Positions 25,502-35,301 of a stretch of 64,000 bases of DNA are shown here, in pieces. The position numbers and the translations under genes were made by a program. The notes below the pieces were generated by a model. The model worked only from the letters and a program-made list of their open reading frames with translations, was not told where the DNA came from and did not search any database. The stretch is from Acidimicrobiaceae bacterium (GTDB taxonomy: Bacteria; Actinomycetota; Acidimicrobiia; Acidimicrobiales; RAAP-2). Position 1 is the first letter of the stretch; each line of letters opens with the position of its first letter. Location: positions 124,001 to 188,000 of the forward strand of contig PMLJ01000034.1 of assembly GCA_003158855.1 (NCBI GenBank). The letters run 5' to 3'.

Positions 25502-26332
25502 GTGACTACCTCAGAAGAAGGCCGCGCCCTGCGCGAAGCGGCGGCCGTGGAGCCCCTGGGTTCAGGGCGCTACAGCGTCAACCTGTCCCAGTACTACACC
25601 ATCGCGGGACATCCTAACGGCGGCTACCTGCAGTGCGTCATGGCCAACGCGGCCCTGGCCGCGGCGTCCGAAGACGGCGCGAGCCACCTGCACACGACGG
25701 CAATCACGACCAACTACGCCGGCGCTCCGGACGTCGGGCCCGCCGAGTTGCGCACCGATGTGCGCCGGGTGGGTCGGGGAGTCTCCTTCGTCCACGTCAC
25801 GCTCGAGCAGAGTGGACAGGTTTCCATCGAATCGCTGGTCACTGTCGGAACCCTGCACGAGGACTCGCTCGCGCGTTACATGGACACCGCCGCGCCGGAG
25901 CTGGCGCCGATTGCAGAGTGTCACCAGTCAACGGACGAAGAGGAAATCAACATGAGGAAGGTGATGGACCTTCGCCTCGACCCCTCAAGCGCCGCATGGT
26001 GGAACGGAGAACGTTCCGAACGCGGCGAGGTCCGTGGATGGCTCCGGCTCAACGACGGTGATGCGCAGTGGAACGCATGGAACCTGCTCTTCGCCAGCGA
26101 CGCCTTGCCACCAGCGACGTTTCCTCTGGGGTCGTCGGGTTGGGTGCCGACGTTGCAGCTCACCTCCTACATTCGTCGTATTCCAACCAGCGAGTGGCTG
26201 CGCGCTCGCCAATGGTGCGTCGTCATCGCCGACGGCCTGGTCGACGAGCGATGCGAGCTCTTCGATGACAGGGGCGAGCTCGTGGCGTCGTCAACGCAGC
26301 TCGCGATGGTTCGACTGCCCAACGCCCACTAG
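25502..26332 (+). CDS. Thioesterase-like superfamily protein (acyl-CoA thioesterase type)
   Basis: 276 residues from GTG. Double hotdog arrangement: first half with AGHPNGGYLQCVMANAAL and FVHVTLEQSGQ, second half ending with VIADGLVDERCELFDDRGELVASSTQLA, as in the TesB-like/4HBT_3 group. Probable hydrolysis of acyl-CoA; substrate unknown. Next gene starts 3 nt downstream, so the pair is likely one transcript. Confidence 0.78.
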   Translation: MTTSEEGRALREAAAVEPLGSGRYSVNLSQYYTIAGHPNGGYLQCVMANAALAAASEDGASHLHTTAITTNYAGAPDVGPAELRTDVRRVGRGVSFVHVTLEQSGQVSIESLVTVGTLHEDSLARYMDTAAPELAPIAECHQSTDEEEINMRKVMDLRLDPSSAAWWNGERSERGEVRGWLRLNDGDAQWNAWNLLFASDALPPATFPLGSSGWVPTLQLTSYIRRIPTSEWLRARQWCVVIADGLVDERCELFDDRGELVASSTQLAMVRLPNAH

Positions 26333-26335
26333 CTC

Positions 26336-26779
26336 ATGGCGTCGCGCGGCCCCCACGTCCAAAGCGACGGGTCGCTCTACATTCGGGCCCGTCTGATCAT
26401 CCCGCCCGACGAGGTCGTGCTTCGCGTCACGACGTCGGGAGGCCCTGGCGGTCAGCACGCGAATCGTGCGCTGACCCGAATCGTCGCATCCTTTCACGTC
26501 GCGACGTCCCAGGTGCTGAGCGAACCGGACCGTGAACTCCTGCTCGAGAAGATCGGCACGGTGGTCAGGTCGAGCTCGAGTCGGTTTCGATCGCAAGGTC
26601 AGAACCGCTCAGCGGCTCTCGAACATCTGGCCGAGAAGATCGGGGCCGCCCTTCTTCGCCAACCTCCTCGTCGAGCGAGCAAGCCCACGCGCGCCTCAAA
26701 GGTTCGCCGTGTGGATGAGAAGAAGGCCCGAAGCCGGGTCAAGGAGCAGCGCCGGCGCCCCACCGAGGAAACTAGTTAG
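26336..26779 (+). CDS. arfB: ArfB-type peptidyl-tRNA hydrolase for ribosome rescue
   Basis: 147 residues: release-factor catalytic domain with TSGGPGGQHANRALTRI (GGQ loop) near residue 35, no codon-recognition domains, and a basic C-terminal tail (KVRRVDEKKARSRVKEQRRR) that in ArfB is known to enter the empty mRNA channel. Frees ribosomes stalled on mRNA lacking a stop codon. Overlaps the convergent surE gene by 4 nt. Confidence 0.9.
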   Translation: MASRGPHVQSDGSLYIRARLIIPPDEVVLRVTTSGGPGGQHANRALTRIVASFHVATSQVLSEPDRELLLEKIGTVVRSSSSRFRSQGQNRSAALEHLAEKIGAALLRQPPRRASKPTRASKVRRVDEKKARSRVKEQRRRPTEETS

Positions 26780-27636
26780 CGCGCTGATTCGAGGTGTCGT
26801 TCAATCGCTTGGAGCGCCGAGTAGAGGTGTTCGTCCAGGGAGGTGTCGGTGTCCTCTTGTGGGCCTTTGAGCGGCGTGAGCGAGGCGTAACCGGCGGCGA
26901 GCAGCGCGCCGTCCTCGTCGGCGTCCTCGTCGCTCACGTCACCCAGCTCGGGAGTGGCCGCACCGAGGCGAATCTGGAGTTCACCCTCGTCGGCGAGCGG
27001 CTCGCCCGCGGCCCGCGGCGTTCCGGCTTTGATGAGGCCCGCGGTCGAGATTCGGCCACGTCGCACGCCCTTCAGTTCTCTAACGGGAAGATTTGGCACG
27101 TTGAGGTTGAAGAGCGTCCGTGAGGGCGCGTTCATGAGCTCTTGTAGAACTTCAACCGCGACGTCGCCGGCGGTCTCGAAGTGGACGTTCTCTCCCCACT
27201 GGACCGAGACGGCGAGTCCGGAGAGGCCTAGTTGGGCACCGGAGAGAATCGCCCCGATGGTTCCCGAGTGCAGGACGCTTCGCCCGACGTTGGCTCCGGC
27301 GTTGATGCCGGACAAGATCATGTCGGGGCGAAAGTTGAAGTAGCCAATCGTTCCCAGTATCGCGCAGAGTGCGGGCGGTCCTTCGAGCGAGTAGGCGGGA
27401 ATCGACTCGGCTCCGCTGATCGTGAAGCGCCTGTAGTGCACGAAGGGGTGCCCGTGCACGTCGCCGACTGCTGACGACATCCCCGAGTAGTTCTCGTGCG
27501 GGGCCACGATAATGGCCTCGCGGGTCTCGCCTTCGGGGCACCTTTCGATCCATCTGGCGATGCTGCGTGCGAGCACCGCGATTCCGGGAGCTGAGACGCC
27601 GTCATCGTTTGTTATGAGAATACGCATATTTGCCAC
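26776..27636 (-). CDS. surE: 5'/3'-nucleotidase SurE
   Basis: 286 residues; the metal-binding N terminus MRILITNDDGVSAPGI and the later SGINAGANVGRSVLHSGT are SurE hallmarks. Hydrolyses nucleoside 5'- and 3'-monophosphates. The start may be GTG 27636 or ATG 27627. A C-terminal acidic insert (DVSDEDADEDG) is unusual and may be lineage specific. Confidence 0.92.
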   Translation of the reverse strand: MANMRILITNDDGVSAPGIAVLARSIARWIERCPEGETREAIIVAPHENYSGMSSAVGDVHGHPFVHYRRFTISGAESIPAYSLEGPPALCAILGTIGYFNFRPDMILSGINAGANVGRSVLHSGTIGAILSGAQLGLSGLAVSVQWGENVHFETAGDVAVEVLQELMNAPSRTLFNLNVPNLPVRELKGVRRGRISTAGLIKAGTPRAAGEPLADEGELQIRLGAATPELGDVSDEDADEDGALLAAGYASLTPLKGPQEDTDTSLDEHLYSALQAIERHLESAR

Positions 27637-27684
27637 GTTAACTGTCGTAAGTTACATGGCAGTGAATAGAAGGAAAACCAACTG

Positions 27685-28596
27685 ATGCTCCCCTCCGGCG
27701 AACAGATCGCGATCGCCCACGGCGATCAGCGAGCGGTGATTACCGAGGTTGGGGCGACGCTTCGCACCTACGTGAAGGGCGGGCTCAGCGTTGTCGAGGG
27801 ATTCGCGGGCGAGGAGGTCCCTACCGGCGCGCGTGGTCAGGTCCTCTACCCGTGGCCCAATCGAATCGGTGACGGGAAATGGTCGTTCTCTGAACGGACC
27901 GCCCACCCGACGGTCGACGACGTCCAGCACTCGACCGCGATTCACGGTCTTGTTCGCTGGCGTCCGTTTCGGATCGACGCGGTCAATCAGAACCGCTGCG
28001 TCCTCTCGCTGCTCTTGCACCCGACGCCGGACTACCCGTTTCTCAGTGAGATCAGCGTCGCGTACCACCTCGGCTCGCTGGGGCTCACGGTGACCACGAC
28101 GGTGACCAACCGCGACGAGGTTCTCATACCGTTCGGTGTGGGATTCCACCCCTATCTGGCGGTGACGACTCCGACGATCGAGGGCGCGCAGCTGGAGGTG
28201 CCGGCGAAGGCGTTCATCGCGGTTGATGAACGCCAACTTCCCATGGGCGAGATCCTGCCCGTCGCAGGCCATCAACTGGACTTCTCGCGCCGCAAGTCGT
28301 TGAGCGGCCACGAACTTGACGTCACGTACACCGAGTTGGTACGAGACGACAGCGGGCTCGCGACGGTGATGCTGGGTGACAGCACGGGAGGGGAGGTCGA
28401 GCTCAGCGTCGACCGCAATTTCCCCTACATCCAGGTGTATACCGGTGACAAGCTGGAACGCGGCCGGCGTCGTACGTCAGTGGCAGTCGAGCCAATGACT
28501 TGCCCGCCCGACGCGCTTCGCAGCGGCAAGGACGTGGTCGTGCTTGAGCCCGGCCAGCACTGGGCGGGTTCGTGGCGCCTTCGTCGGAGGTCGTAG
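27685..28596 (+). CDS. Aldose 1-epimerase family protein
   Basis: 303 residues. Galactose-mutarotase-like fold: GQVLYPWPNRIGDGKW, STAIHGLVRWRPF (catalytic His region), FGVGFHPYL and a late PYIQVYTGD region match the family. Interconverts sugar anomers, or in the YeaD branch glucose-6-phosphate-type hexose phosphates. Followed by an SDR gene with 1 nt overlap. Confidence 0.85.
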   Translation: MLPSGEQIAIAHGDQRAVITEVGATLRTYVKGGLSVVEGFAGEEVPTGARGQVLYPWPNRIGDGKWSFSERTAHPTVDDVQHSTAIHGLVRWRPFRIDAVNQNRCVLSLLLHPTPDYPFLSEISVAYHLGSLGLTVTTTVTNRDEVLIPFGVGFHPYLAVTTPTIEGAQLEVPAKAFIAVDERQLPMGEILPVAGHQLDFSRRKSLSGHELDVTYTELVRDDSGLATVMLGDSTGGEVELSVDRNFPYIQVYTGDKLERGRRRTSVAVEPMTCPPDALRSGKDVVVLEPGQHWAGSWRLRRRS

Positions 28597-29318
28597 TGGC
28601 GCCTCGCGTGGTGCTCGTCACCGGTTCGACAAGTGGGATTGGTGAGGCGACGGCGCTGCAGTTCGCCCGAGCGGGCGACACCGTCATCTTCAACTCGTCG
28701 CGCAGCGTCGAAGCCGGCGAAAGGCTCGCGGCGGCCACTCCCGGGTCCCACTACGTTCAGGCCGACATCGCCAAGGGCGAAGACCGCACCCGATTGATCC
28801 GCGAGGTACTGGAGCGGTGCGGTCGCCTCGACGTGCTCGTGAACAACGCGGGGATCACGAAGCGGATCGTCCATAAGGACCTCGCGGGCGCGGATATCGA
28901 CGTGTGGCGCGAGATATTCGAGGTCAACGTCTTTGGCACGTGGGGGCTCAGCGTCGCCGCGATGGATGCGCTTCGAGAGGCGCACGGCTCGATCGTGAAC
29001 GTCTCGTCGATTGCCGCCAACAGCTCCGGGGGTTCGTCGATCCCGTATTCGGCCTCCAAGGCGGCCCTCGACCAGATGACCGCGCTGCTCGCCAAGGCGG
29101 TTGGGCCCGAAGTCCGGGTGAACGGCGTCGCGCCGGGGCTGGTGGCGACCCCCTGGACGGCGGACTGGCACGACACCCACAAGTTCGTGAGCTCGATTGC
29201 GCCACTGCGGCGCTCGGGAACGCCCGAGGACATCGCCGAGGTGATCTTCTCCCTGGCGACCGCCTCGTCGTACGTAACCGGGCAGGTGGTCGTCATCGAC
29301 GGTGGACTCACTATTTGA
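28596..29318 (+). CDS. Short-chain dehydrogenase/reductase
   Basis: 240 residues from a GTG at 28596 overlapping the epimerase stop, with GGAGG six nucleotides upstream; the longer ORF-track start at 28572 is inside the epimerase gene. Classical SDR: VTGSTSGIGEATALQ nucleotide motif, NNAGITKR, catalytic Ser in VNVSSIAANSSG and YSASKAAL (YxxxK). Oxidises or reduces a hydroxyl/keto substrate, perhaps a sugar given its partner. Confidence 0.88.
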   Translation: MAPRVVLVTGSTSGIGEATALQFARAGDTVIFNSSRSVEAGERLAAATPGSHYVQADIAKGEDRTRLIREVLERCGRLDVLVNNAGITKRIVHKDLAGADIDVWREIFEVNVFGTWGLSVAAMDALREAHGSIVNVSSIAANSSGGSSIPYSASKAALDQMTALLAKAVGPEVRVNGVAPGLVATPWTADWHDTHKFVSSIAPLRRSGTPEDIAEVIFSLATASSYVTGQVVVIDGGLTI

Positions 29319-30192
29319 GCGTGACCGGCTCGGTCGGCGGGACGAAGGCGCGAAGCACCACACAAAGAAGGCGAGTCGAGGATCGAACGAGCGCGCGCTG
29401 CCACGCGGGCCTTCGAGGGATGCCGAGCATCTGAAGGGCCCAGGGCGCGAGCAAGTCCAGCGAACTCACGATGAGCAGTCGGTAGACGATTCTCTGGAGC
29501 GGCTTCTCCAGGAACCCGTCAATCACGAAGTCGCGCGCCGTGACGCCATCGGGGCTGAGACGCAACTCCGGGCGAAACTCCTCCAGCGCGGCGTTCAGCT
29601 CGTCCAGTGTCGTGGGCGGCTCTTCTGCCCCGAGGTCGCGAGCCAGGTGCGCCATCTCGCTCACGTAGGTTTCGACGTCGTGGCGCGAGAGTGTGTGCTT
29701 GCCGTATCGCTGGTAACCGCTCAGGAACATCGACGTCTCGGCGGCGTGGACCCAGGCGAGCAGGTGGGGATCGTTGGCAGAGTAGTCACGGCCGTCGTCG
29801 GCGCTACCGCGCACGCTCTGGTGCACGCTCAACACACGCTCGATTGAGGCGTAGGCGGTCGGGGCTGAGCCGTAGGTCGTGGCGCCGATGAAGTTCGCAG
29901 TCTGCAGAAGGCGCCCGAGGGGGTCGTGCTGGTAACGAGAGTGCTGGGCGACGCCCGCCATCGCGAGGGGGTGGAGCATCTGGAAGAAGATCGACGCGAG
30001 GCCGCCCACCATCATCGACGAGAGGTCCCCGTGGACCAGTCGGGCGACGCCGTCGACCGGGAAATAGGCGGTCGCGGGATCGTCGCAGCGTGGGGGAGGG
30101 TCCTGCGAGAGGCCCACGGCCCTTCGAATATTCAGGTTGGCACGCGAGCGGATTCGTGCCGGCACTTCCCTCCAACTCGTGACGCTCAACAC
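29311..30192 (-). CDS. DUF2236 (MpaB/latex-clearing-like) oxygenase family protein
   Basis: 293 residues. Family features: FFQMLHPLAMAGVAQHSRYQHDPLGRLLQTANFIGATTYG and the later LLAWVHAAETSMFLSGYQRYG, with histidines suited to heme b binding as in Lcp/MpaB. Related enzymes are heme oxygenases acting on polyisoprenes or unknown lipids; substrate here unknown. Overlaps the convergent SDR gene by 8 nt. Confidence 0.82.
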   Translation of the reverse strand: MLSVTSWREVPARIRSRANLNIRRAVGLSQDPPPRCDDPATAYFPVDGVARLVHGDLSSMMVGGLASIFFQMLHPLAMAGVAQHSRYQHDPLGRLLQTANFIGATTYGSAPTAYASIERVLSVHQSVRGSADDGRDYSANDPHLLAWVHAAETSMFLSGYQRYGKHTLSRHDVETYVSEMAHLARDLGAEEPPTTLDELNAALEEFRPELRLSPDGVTARDFVIDGFLEKPLQRIVYRLLIVSSLDLLAPWALQMLGIPRRPAWQRALVRSSTRLLCVVLRAFVPPTEPVTLK

Positions 30193-30267
30193 AACTTCCT
30201 CCAGGTTTCACTCCCAGACTACGGACTTGCGCTTCCCAAGTGATCGGTCGTCTGCGACACTGTTGGG

Positions 30268-30573
30268 GTGGGAGCCGTGAAACCAATGCGTCGATTGACG
30301 ACCGAGTCTGAAGTGGCGACTGAGACCATGGTCGCCATCGAGCGTCCGTGGAGCGTGGTCGTGTGGGATGACCCCGTGACCCCAATGAGCGTCGTGGTCG
30401 TCATCTTCAAGAAGATATTCGGCTACTCCAACAACAAGTGCACCCAGTTGATGCTGACCGTCCATCACGAGGGACGGGCCATTGTGTGGTCGGGCCAACG
30501 CGAGCGCGCCGAGTCGTATTGCGTGAAACTGCAGGTGGCCGGCCTGCAGTCGACGATCGAGCACGATCAGTAA
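30268..30573 (+). CDS. clpS: ClpS adaptor of the ClpAP/ClpCP protease
   Basis: 101 residues from GTG 30268 (ATG 30286 is an alternative). Core SVVVWDDPVTPMSVVVVIFKKIFGYS and MLTVHHEGRAIVWSGQRERAESYCVKL contain the N-end-rule binding pocket of ClpS. Delivers substrates with destabilising N termini to Clp. Followed with TAATG overlap by DUF2017, its usual actinobacterial neighbour. Confidence 0.92.
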   Translation: MGAVKPMRRLTTESEVATETMVAIERPWSVVVWDDPVTPMSVVVVIFKKIFGYSNNKCTQLMLTVHHEGRAIVWSGQRERAESYCVKLQVAGLQSTIEHDQ

Positions 30574-31007
30574 TGGCGGGCAACAAGCTCTTCATTCGAC
30601 GGCGCGACGGGAGGATTGAGGTTCGCCTCAACGACGCCGGTCGGGCCGTGGCCCGTGAGGCCTTCGGACACGTCGTCGCCGCCGAACGCGATCCGGACCA
30701 CGAATGGCACGCGAGCCTCAACGCCCCCATCGACCCCGCGAGCGACGACGACGATGTGGTCTCGAAACTTCACCGTCAGAACGAGATATCGACGAATGCT
30801 GAGCTGGCAGTGATGACGCTGGGGGAGGAGTTCTTGAACGGGGCCGAGGCGTGGGCGTGGCTCAGCACCTTCCAGATCGCTCTGCGCTCGACGGCGATCG
30901 CGAACGGGCTCATGACCGAGGAGAAGCTGGAAACCTGCCAACCCGAACTCTTGGGCTACATCCGCACCCTGCAGCAGTTTCTTTTCGCCCTCGCGGAGTG
31001 CGTGTAG
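30573..31007 (+). CDS. DUF2017 family protein
   Basis: 144 residues from the ATG at 30573 that overlaps the clpS stop (TAATG). C-terminal WAWLSTFQIALRSTAIANGL and LQQFLFALAE match DUF2017, which occurs next to clpS in actinobacteria. Role unknown; the pairing suggests a part in Clp proteolysis. The ORF-track start at 30438 is inside clpS. Confidence 0.85.
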   Translation: MAGNKLFIRRRDGRIEVRLNDAGRAVAREAFGHVVAAERDPDHEWHASLNAPIDPASDDDDVVSKLHRQNEISTNAELAVMTLGEEFLNGAEAWAWLSTFQIALRSTAIANGLMTEEKLETCQPELLGYIRTLQQFLFALAECV

Positions 31008-31208
31008 TTCACCGCGAACCCGTATCTCACCGTCATGAGCGGCGCAATGAGGCCTCCTGGCGGCGCAGTGATTTCCAATGCTGTCGCAAACGGGCACACC
31101 GTGTCACAGCGTAAGCTCCAATCGAACCTTTGGGGGCCGGGACCTACACCCTGGGGGCAGCCGGCTGCTTAGGCCGACGTAACGCCGATGCGGCCGTAGT
31201 CTCGAAGT

Positions 31209-32447
31209 ATGGCGAGACGACGCGGTGCGCTCCTGAACCGTGTGAGTACGTTGGTCACAGTCTTCGTCGGCACCGGAATTCTCCTGGGTATAGCCGGCGC
31301 GACTGCAGTGGCGGTGGGCGCATCGACGACCACTACGACGAGCACTACGACGGCCGCCACGTCGACGACATCCGTCGTGACGACCACGACCACCGCGCCC
31401 GGCTCGAGCGGTCTGGCGTGCGCCCTTCACTACGTGTCGAACTGGTCCCTCACTCAACTCGCCAACCAGACGATCGTCGTGCCCGTGAGCGCCGCGAATC
31501 TCGGCGCCATGGTCCCCGCGGCGCAGGCGGGCTACGGAGGGCTCCTGCTCTTTGGCAGCAGCGCTCCTGTGAACATGGGCGAGACGATCTCGAGGGTGCA
31601 GGCGCGAACGCTCGACAAGTATCCGATGATGATCATGACGGACGAGGAAGGTGGAGGCGTGCAACGCCTGACGAACGTGATCGGCTCGATCCCGTGGGCC
31701 CAGACCATGGGAAAGAACCTCACGCCGAGCCAAATCAGAGGCAGGGGTCTGCACATTGGCACGTCGCTGCTCTCGGCCGGGGTCAGCGTCGATCTGGCTC
31801 CGGTGCTCGACGTCGACGGACGGTCGGTGGAGCCGGGAGCGCGCGATCCCGATGGATTACGGTCGTTCAGCGGCGCGCCGAGTGCGGTGGCGAGTGACGG
31901 AACCGCGTTCATGAATGGGTTGCGAAGCGCCGACGTAACGCCGGTCGTCAAGCACTTTCCCGGACTTGGCGGATCTTCTCGAAACACCGACTACGGCCCG
32001 GCTACGACCGTGCCGTGGTCGGTCTTGAAGAGGACCGGACTCGTGCCCTTCGAGACCGCCATCGCCAACGGGGCGCCAGGGGTGATGCTGTCGAACGCCT
32101 CGGTGCCCGGTCTCACCACACTGCCGGCGAGCCTTTCATCGGTCGTTGTCCAGGAACTTCGTCAGAGTCTCGGCTTTTCGGGATTGATCATGACCGATTC
32201 GCTCTCCGCAAAAGCGATTAGCGCGCTGCATCTGGCCGTTCCCGCCGCGGCGGTGAAGGCGCTGCAGGCGGGAGCCAACATGGTGCTCTTCGGGTCGTCA
32301 GGTTCTGCGGCGACGTCGCTCGCGGCGGCCCGGCAGGTCTCCGACGCCCTGGTGAAGGCGGTGGCGGACGGTATCTTGAGCCGTGCGGCGCTGGAGGGTG
32401 ACGCCGCGCAGGTGTTGGCGACGCGAAATATCGTTCCGTGTCAATAA
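31209..32447 (+). CDS. Exported glycoside hydrolase family 3 protein (NagZ-like beta-N-acetylhexosaminidase)
   Basis: 412 residues: RRR-containing signal peptide with one hydrophobic stretch (LVTVFVGTGILLGIAGATAV), a Thr/Ser-rich linker (about residues 38-65), then a GH3 N-terminal TIM barrel with MMIMTDEEGGGVQRL, VKHFPGLGGSSRNTDY (the KH..G.G....D NagZ signature with catalytic His) and LIMTDSLSAKAI (nucleophile Asp). Probably trims murein-derived or other N-acetylhexosamine glycans outside the membrane. The 200 bp before it shows no gene. Confidence 0.87.
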   Translation: MARRRGALLNRVSTLVTVFVGTGILLGIAGATAVAVGASTTTTTSTTTAATSTTSVVTTTTTAPGSSGLACALHYVSNWSLTQLANQTIVVPVSAANLGAMVPAAQAGYGGLLLFGSSAPVNMGETISRVQARTLDKYPMMIMTDEEGGGVQRLTNVIGSIPWAQTMGKNLTPSQIRGRGLHIGTSLLSAGVSVDLAPVLDVDGRSVEPGARDPDGLRSFSGAPSAVASDGTAFMNGLRSADVTPVVKHFPGLGGSSRNTDYGPATTVPWSVLKRTGLVPFETAIANGAPGVMLSNASVPGLTTLPASLSSVVVQELRQSLGFSGLIMTDSLSAKAISALHLAVPAAAVKALQAGANMVLFGSSGSAATSLAAARQVSDALVKAVADGILSRAALEGDAAQVLATRNIVPCQ

Positions 32448-32491
32448 CCCGGCTTCGAGACAGACGTCGATGACGAGGTTCCGTCCGGGCC

Positions 32492-33508
32492 TCAGGGACT
32501 GACGAGCACCGCGGCACCGTTCACGTGGTCGTGACGGAGATCGTGCAGGGCTTGGTCGGCTTGGTCGAACGGGTAAGGATCGACCGACACCTTCATTCCT
32601 ATCTGAGCGGCCAAGGCAAGGAAATCGTGGCCGTCGTCGCGAGTGTTCGCCGTCACGCTGCACAGCGTTCGCTCTTGGAAGAGATGCTCCTCGTAGTTCA
32701 ACTCCGGGATGTCGCTGAGGTAGATGCCCGCGACGGCGAGCGTTCCTCCGCGGTCGAGCGCCGCGAGTGCCGGCGGGACGAGCGAACCCACGGGCGCAAA
32801 GAGGATTGCGGAATCAAGCGGCTCGGGCGGCGCGTCGGCCGCGTCGCCGACACTGCTGGCGCCCAAGGAGAGAGCCAGCTCTCGGGCCACCTCGGACCGG
32901 GTCATCACGTGCACGCGCGCTCCTTGAGCCAGGGCGATCTGGGCCGTCAGATGCGCGGAACCGCCAAATCCATAGATCCCGAGCCGTCCGTTCGCCGGCA
33001 GGCGTGATCGCATCAGTGCGCGGTAGCCAATGATGCCCGCGCAGAGCAGGGGGGCGGCGTGCAGGTCATCGAACTGTGGGGGGATCGCGTAGGCGAAGTC
33101 TTCGTTGACAACGACGTACTGAGCGTAACCACCGTCGATATCCCAGCCGGTGAATGCCGGCGATGTGCAGAGGTTCTCCCGGCCGGCGAGGCAGTACCGG
33201 CACGAACCGCACGTTCGCGCCAACCACGCCGCCCCCACCCGTTCGCCGACGCCAAACCGCGTCGAACCCTCGCCGAGTTCATCGACGACGCCGACCACTT
33301 CGTGTCCGGGAACCACCAGGGGACGCCGTGGCGCCAGGTCGCCCTCGCAGAGGTGCAGATCCGTGCGACAGACGCCGCAGGTCTTCACGCGAAGACGGAC
33401 CTGGCCCGGACCGGGACTGGGAATCGTCCGCTCAACACGCACGAGCGGCCCCGAGTCGATTGGTCCAGGTGATTGCACGGCCCACGCCGACATTGTTGAC
33501 GAAGTCAC
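32492..33508 (-). CDS. Zinc-dependent alcohol dehydrogenase
   Basis: 338 residues from GTG 33508, chosen because AGGAGG stands six nucleotides upstream; ATG 33493 is the alternative. Catalytic zinc ligands in [14 protein letters not shown] and GHEVVG; structural zinc cysteines in [18 protein letters not shown]-binding [17 protein letters not shown]. Medium-chain ADH of the AdhA type. Divergent from an aldehyde dehydrogenase gene, so alcohol to acid oxidation through the aldehyde is the likely joint job. Confidence 0.88.
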   Translation of the reverse strand: MTSSTMSAWAVQSPGPIDSGPLVRVERTIPSPGPGQVRLRVKTCGVCRTDLHLCEGDLAPRRPLVVPGHEVVGVVDELGEGSTRFGVGERVGAAWLARTCGSCRYCLAGRENLCTSPAFTGWDIDGGYAQYVVVNEDFAYAIPPQFDDLHAAPLLCAGIIGYRALMRSRLPANGRLGIYGFGGSAHLTAQIALAQGARVHVMTRSEVARELALSLGASSVGDAADAPPEPLDSAILFAPVGSLVPPALAALDRGGTLAVAGIYLSDIPELNYEEHLFQERTLCSVTANTRDDGHDFLALAAQIGMKVSVDPYPFDQADQALHDLRHDHVNGAAVLVSP

Positions 33509-33616
33509 GATGAACCTCCTGATGGTTGACCCTACAGCTGCCCGACTTCTCTCGCCTCCACCCTGGGCGGGTTCCCCGAGAATGCTGAAGGTGAAAGCCG
33601 AAATGTGCGCGAGCAA

Positions 33617-33632
33617 TGTGACTTTTGTCACA
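33617..33632. promoter_or_regulatory. CRP/FNR-type operator between alcohol and aldehyde dehydrogenase genes
   Basis: TGTGACTTTTGTCACA, a perfect 16 bp palindrome identical to the TGTGA-N6-TCACA consensus of CRP/GlxR proteins. It lies 87 bp before the aldehyde dehydrogenase ATG and 108 bp before the alcohol dehydrogenase GTG, so one site could control both promoters. The regulator gene is not in the window. Confidence 0.7.
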
Positions 33633-33703
33633 CCTCGATCCGAGGACCAGACGGCATACTCAGCATTGGGTGGCGTTGTCACTCAACGACCTTGGAGGTA
33701 GTT

Positions 33704-35284
33704 ATGACGGACATACTGACGAAGCCGACACAGGACACCGGAAGAGAAGGTGGCGCGGAGACGGGCGTTTTCGTGGCCCCGGGGCGACCGGGCAGCCTCG
33801 TTTCTCTGAAGCCGCGCTATCAGAATTTCATCGGTGGCACGTGGGTGGCACCGGTGAAGGGCGAGTACATGAAGGACGTCTCACCGGTCACCGGCGAGGC
33901 ATTCTGCGAAGTCGCCCGGTCGACGAAGGAGGACGTTGAACTGGCGCTCGACGCCGCGCATCGGGCCCGCAAAGAATGGGGCGAGACGTCGCTCACCGAA
34001 AGGGCGGCGGTCCTGAACAAGATCGCCGACATCATCGAAGCGAACATTCCCATGCTGGCGGTCGCCGAGAGTTGGGAGAATGGCAAGCCGGTGCGAGAGA
34101 CACTGGCCGCGGACATACCGTTGGCGGTCGACCACTTCCGCTACTTCGCCGGAGCGACGCGCTCCCTCGAAGGGCGCACCAGCGAGATCGACAAGGACAC
34201 GGTCGCGTACCACTTCCACGAACCGCTCGGGGTTGTGGGCCAGATCATCCCGTTCAACTTTCCGCTTCTGATGGCGGCGTGGAAGATTGCGCCTGCGCTC
34301 GCCGCGGGCAACTGCACCGTGGTGAAGCCTGCGTCGCCCACGCCATGGTCGATTCTGAAGTTGGCGGAACTACTTGAAGACGTGGTGCCGGCGGGCGTAC
34401 TGAACATCATTACGGGACCCGGCGCGGAGATAGGAAAGGCGTTGGCGAGCAGCCCACGCATTGCCAAGATCGGCTTCACGGGAGAGACCACGACCGGTCG
34501 GCTCATCATGCAGTACGCGGCCGAGAACCTCATTCCCTCGACCGTGGAGCTCGGCGGCAAGTCGCCCAACATCTTCTTCGCCGACGTGATGAACGCCGAC
34601 GACGAGTTCCTGGACAAGGCCATCGAGGGGTTGGTGCTCTACGCATTCAACAAGGGTGAAGTTTGCACCTGCCCGTCGCGCGCCCTCATCGCTGAATCGA
34701 TCTACGACAAGTTCATGGAGCGTTGCCTCGATCGAATCAAGAAGATCAAGCAGGGCAACCCTCTTGACCCCACGACGATGATCGGCGCCCAGGTCTCGAC
34801 GCAGCAGATGGAGAAGATCACGTCCTACGTCGACATCGGACTTCAAGAGGGCGCACAGTGCCTCATCGGTGGCAGCCGGGTTCGCTACGACGGCGAGCTC
34901 GCTGACGGGTACTACTTCGAGCCGACGGTGCTGAAGGGACACAACAAGATGAGGGTCTTCCAGGAGGAGATCTTCGGGCCCGTCCTCGCCGTGACCACGT
35001 TCAAGGACGAGGCCGAGGCGCTGGAGATCGCGAACGACACCCTGTACGGATTGGGTGCGGGCGTGTGGACGCGTGACGGAAACCTCGCGTATCGCATGGG
35101 CCGTTCGATCCAGGCGGGTCGCGTGTGGACCAACTGCTACCACCTCTACCCGGCGGGAGCCGCGTTCGGTGGGTACAAGATCTCCGGCGTGGGACGAGAG
35201 AATCACCAGATGATGCTGGAGCACTATTCGCAGACGAAGAATCTCCTCGTGAGCTACAGCACTAAGCCACTCGGATTCTTCTAA
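33704..35284 (+). CDS. NAD-dependent aldehyde dehydrogenase (ExaC/acetaldehyde dehydrogenase-like)
   Basis: 526 residues from ATG 33704 with GGAGG upstream; the ORF-track start at 33605 lies in the operator region. ALDH superfamily motifs: [35 protein letters not shown] (Glu base) and [12 protein letters not shown] (catalytic Cys). N-terminal [18 protein letters not shown] and the DUF779 gene next door are typical of the AldA/ExaC acetaldehyde branch. Confidence 0.9.
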   Translation: MTDILTKPTQDTGREGGAETGVFVAPGRPGSLVSLKPRYQNFIGGTWVAPVKGEYMKDVSPVTGEAFCEVARSTKEDVELALDAAHRARKEWGETSLTERAAVLNKIADIIEANIPMLAVAESWENGKPVRETLAADIPLAVDHFRYFAGATRSLEGRTSEIDKDTVAYHFHEPLGVVGQIIPFNFPLLMAAWKIAPALAAGNCTVVKPASPTPWSILKLAELLEDVVPAGVLNIITGPGAEIGKALASSPRIAKIGFTGETTTGRLIMQYAAENLIPSTVELGGKSPNIFFADVMNADDEFLDKAIEGLVLYAFNKGEVCTCPSRALIAESIYDKFMERCLDRIKKIKQGNPLDPTTMIGAQVSTQQMEKITSYVDIGLQEGAQCLIGGSRVRYDGELADGYYFEPTVLKGHNKMRVFQEEIFGPVLAVTTFKDEAEALEIANDTLYGLGAGVWTRDGNLAYRMGRSIQAGRVWTNCYHLYPAGAAFGGYKISGVGRENHQMMLEHYSQTKNLLVSYSTKPLGFF

Positions 35285-35301
35285 AGCGAGGATGAAGGAA
35301 T

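Noticed and set aside
25143-25505. 120-codon plus ORF across the mmsA remnant
   Set aside because: The minus strand shows recognisable MMSDH ends; the plus translation has no family-like sequence.
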